The position numbers and the translations under genes are program-made. This document shows positions 62,002 to 64,000 of a DNA stretch of 64,000 bases, piece by piece. The stretch is from assembly GCF_036884655.1 (NCBI RefSeq), contig NC_088340.1:2122001-2186000 (forward strand). Direction: 5' to 3'. The notes beneath the pieces are model-generated. The model did no database searches, was not told the origin of the DNA, and saw only the letters and a list, made by a program, of their open reading frames with translations. Every line of letters starts with the position of its first letter. Position 1 is the stretch's first letter. The DNA comes from Musa acuminata AAA Group (taxonomy: Eukaryota > Streptophyta > Magnoliopsida > Zingiberales > Musaceae).

Positions 62002-63672
62002 ACACCACAGCTCTCCCCTCCATATCATTCCATGCATGGACTTGTACATCTGCCTTCGCCACCTGCTCTATGTTTGCATCATTTGTTATTCTTTCTTTGA
62101 CCTCTTTACCACATCACGCCCTATTGTCTCTCTCCTGTACGTACCTGTCACGAGGTTTCTTTCCTTTTGCATCTGTGAAGAACATGCAAATTGTGTATGA
62201 TAATACTCCATGATTAAGTGCTGTCTGGTTCATTGTATATTTCAGGTGTAAATGGGTTTATATTTCTCGTTCCTACTGCTCTCATCATTGAAGTTGTTGT
62301 TGCCGTGTCACGTCCCACAGAAAGAGGATGTCAAGGAAACGCTCCGGAGAGGCTGTGTATGTTTCCTGTGGGCCTTCTGCGTCCGATCAGAGCTGTCCTC
62401 TTTTCCTTTGTTTGAAGCTTCCACGATTGAGGGTGTATAAAAACAATAGCTAGGCGGACAACATGAAGAAGTCAAGGCATTGATTAGGGGAAGATATATC
62501 GAGGAAAGGGACGTGAGATTAATCTCCTCTGAGCCAGCAGTGGAATAAGAGTAATCAATCCTACACGGAAAAGGAAGACTATAATGTGTAAGCTTGTGCT
62601 GTGCTGATAGATACTCCATGAGAGAAGGTGGCGTATTCTCTCGACACTCGAAAAGTCTGTCTGAGAGGGTGTTCTATGATAAATGTAGGATTTTTATTTA
62701 TTTATTTTCTCTAGTTGATCTATAGAATTGAGAGAAAAATTCTTTAATATTCTCAATGTTAATAGTAGCAGCACATCAACAACATCCAAGTCAAACATTC
62801 ATCATGACTTGCGAGGATTGAGTGCATGTAATGTGTGGGGCCATGGGTAAGAATTGTTATCAATGAGAAAATATTTTATTTGATTCGATTAAAATAAAAA
62901 AAATTTATTAATTGAATCATAATCGATTCAGTCAAAATTTACTCTGATTAATTTAAATAAAAAAACTAATCCATCTGTTATTAGGCCTAAAATCTCAATC
63001 CATCCCTATTTATTTATATCAATAATATAAAATACCTCGTCATCTTTTAATAGGTAGTTATATTTATAGATATAATTGACATCTTTAATTATGATCTATT
63101 ATTGATTGATCTTTTAATATTAAGGTTTTGTTGAGGAAAATCTGTTGAGAAAAATTCTTTATTCTGTTGAGAGAAATCCTTCATCCTAATATATATAAAT
63201 AGGAAAGGGAATATGTTAATGTATTGAAGCATTTTCACTTCTATTCTTATTCTATTATTTTCATCCGGAACAACAACATATAATGTGCCGTCCTCAATCG
63301 AGCACAACAGTACTTTAGGTTCATCTTGTAAGACTTAAAGCACAGGCCATGAATCAAGATAACACTTAAATCGATTGGAAAAGATGGGTAAAGAAGAGTC
63401 AATTGTATTGAGCCACATGCCGATAGCAATCAGTGATGCTATTCACATCAGCGACTCGAGTCTCTCTCCATGGAAACTCTGAAGCCACATTTTCCTACCA
63501 ACCTCGCCTTCGTCTTCCCTTCTCAGTGTGCCTACCTCACAGCTAATGGCAACTACCCCCCCCCCGCGCCCTCCCTCATCTTCCTTTAAACACAAAGCTC
63601 CCTCCCTCGACCTTCTCCCAGACCTTCCTCCTCTCCTGCGACAGTGTTTCCACCGGCCTAGAATTCTTGCTC
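62002..63672. other. PCaP1 3' flank and SNL6-like promoter region
   Basis: PCaP1 3'UTR is followed by AT-rich spacer. A stretch at about 63120-63290 starts TGTTGAGGAAAATCTG, repeats TGTTGAGA(A/G)AAATTC/CC phrases and contains a TATA box (TATATATAAATAGG), looking like a decayed LTR promoter. I saw no matching end or target duplication. A poly-C run at about 63556-63566 lies in the proximal promoter of the last gene. Confidence 0.35.
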
Positions 63673-64000
63673 ATGGCGCCGGCTTTCGTTCACCGTGATC
63701 GGAACACCGTCTGCGTCATGGACGCGTCGTGCCGGCTCGGCGTTTCGCTCGTTGAGAGGCTCCTACGAAGAGGATACGTTGTTCATGCCGCCACCTACGG
63801 CCGTGGTTTCGGTTCTCTTTATCCGGTCTCGTCCTGCGGTGAGTCGGAGGTTTTGGATGCTGATTGGGTTTCTCTGATGGCTGCTGTCGCAGGTGAATCG
63901 AGCGGCAGCTTGAGGAGGCTCTTCGGCGAGAACCGGCGGCTTAAGCTGTTCCATGCGGACCCCTTCGACTACCAAAGCATCGTCGACGCCATGAAGGGCT
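63673..64000 (+). CDS. Cinnamoyl-CoA reductase-like (SNL6-like) protein, 5' part only
   Basis: The gene runs off the window. The N-terminus (NTVCVMDASCRLGVSLVERL, LRRGYVVHAATYG) is a Rossmann-type beta-alpha-beta opening of the extended short-chain dehydrogenase group. The later RRLKLFHADPFDYQSIVDAMKG is typical of the CCR-like/SNL6 branch. Proposed exons are 63673-63805 and 63893-64000, joined in phase 1 to give ATYGRGESSGSLRRLF. The 87-base intron (GTTTCGG...GTCGCAG) is a multiple of three and has no stop, so read-through is also open. The homology across the junction favours the intron. True CCRs have a glycine-rich loop (TGASG) where this protein has MDASC. SNL6-type proteins are linked to lignin and defence in rice; catalysis here is unproven. 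Confidence 0.7.
   Translation, partial: MAPAFVHRDRNTVCVMDASCRLGVSLVERLLRRGYVVHAATYGRGFGSLYPVSSCGESEVLDADWVSLMAAVAGESSGSLRRLFGENRRLKLFHADPFDYQSIVDAMKG

Noticed and set aside
1..64000. CRISPR arrays, rRNA, tRNA genes, bacterial operons or viral genomes.
   Set aside because: No spaced direct-repeat arrays or rRNA blocks were seen; direct repeats are microsatellites or transposon parts. A tRNA scan by covariance model was not possible by eye, so a lone tRNA cannot be fully excluded.

Overview
This is nuclear DNA from a flowering plant. Genes carry many introns with GT-AG borders, introns and spacers are AT-rich, and several first exons are GC-rich as in monocots. Retroelement remnants and many microsatellites are present. 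The gene set suggests a monocot. A non-grass monocot such as the banana or ginger order is possible, but I cannot fix the species from the sequence. Nothing bacterial or viral was seen, and there is no CRISPR array or rRNA.

Layout, left to right: (1) a phytolongin on the minus strand (885-1619); (2) AT-rich spacer with degenerate repeats; (3) an AT-hook/PPC (AHL) family gene on the plus strand (8880-16380), whose AT-hooks look eroded, whose last exon seems frame-shifted, and whose intron 4 holds a complete solo LTR; (4) soluble starch synthase I on the minus strand, 15 coding exons over 11 kb (17462-28719), convergent with AHL; (5) a PLS-class PPR protein on the minus strand with a short spliced first coding exon (32163-35434); (6) an intronless exportin-2/CAS gene on the plus strand (37834-40773); (7) the molybdenum-cofactor gene CNX3 on the plus strand (46563-49718); (8) a calcineurin B-like Ca2+ sensor on the plus strand, 8 coding exons (51899-58096), with an antisense Copia fragment in intron 7; (9) a DREPP/PCaP1 plasma-membrane cation-binding protein on the plus strand (61021-62001) with a very long TTC repeat in intron 1; (10) the 5' end of a cinnamoyl-CoA-reductase-like (SNL6-like) gene, cut by the window edge.

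The genes are ordinary unlinked plant loci, not an operon or cluster. Two proteins (CBL and PCaP1) both belong to Ca2+ signalling at the plasma membrane, but they lie 3 kb apart as separate genes. Exon models were built by hand from splice sites, reading-frame continuity and family knowledge. In every multi-exon model the coding exons sum to a multiple of three, except the last gene, which is truncated. The more unusual items are the AHL gene (eroded DNA-binding motifs, shifted tail, intronic solo LTR), the PCaP1 protein lacking the usual Gly2, and the SNL6-like protein with an altered nucleotide-binding loop. No clearly new biological system was identified.
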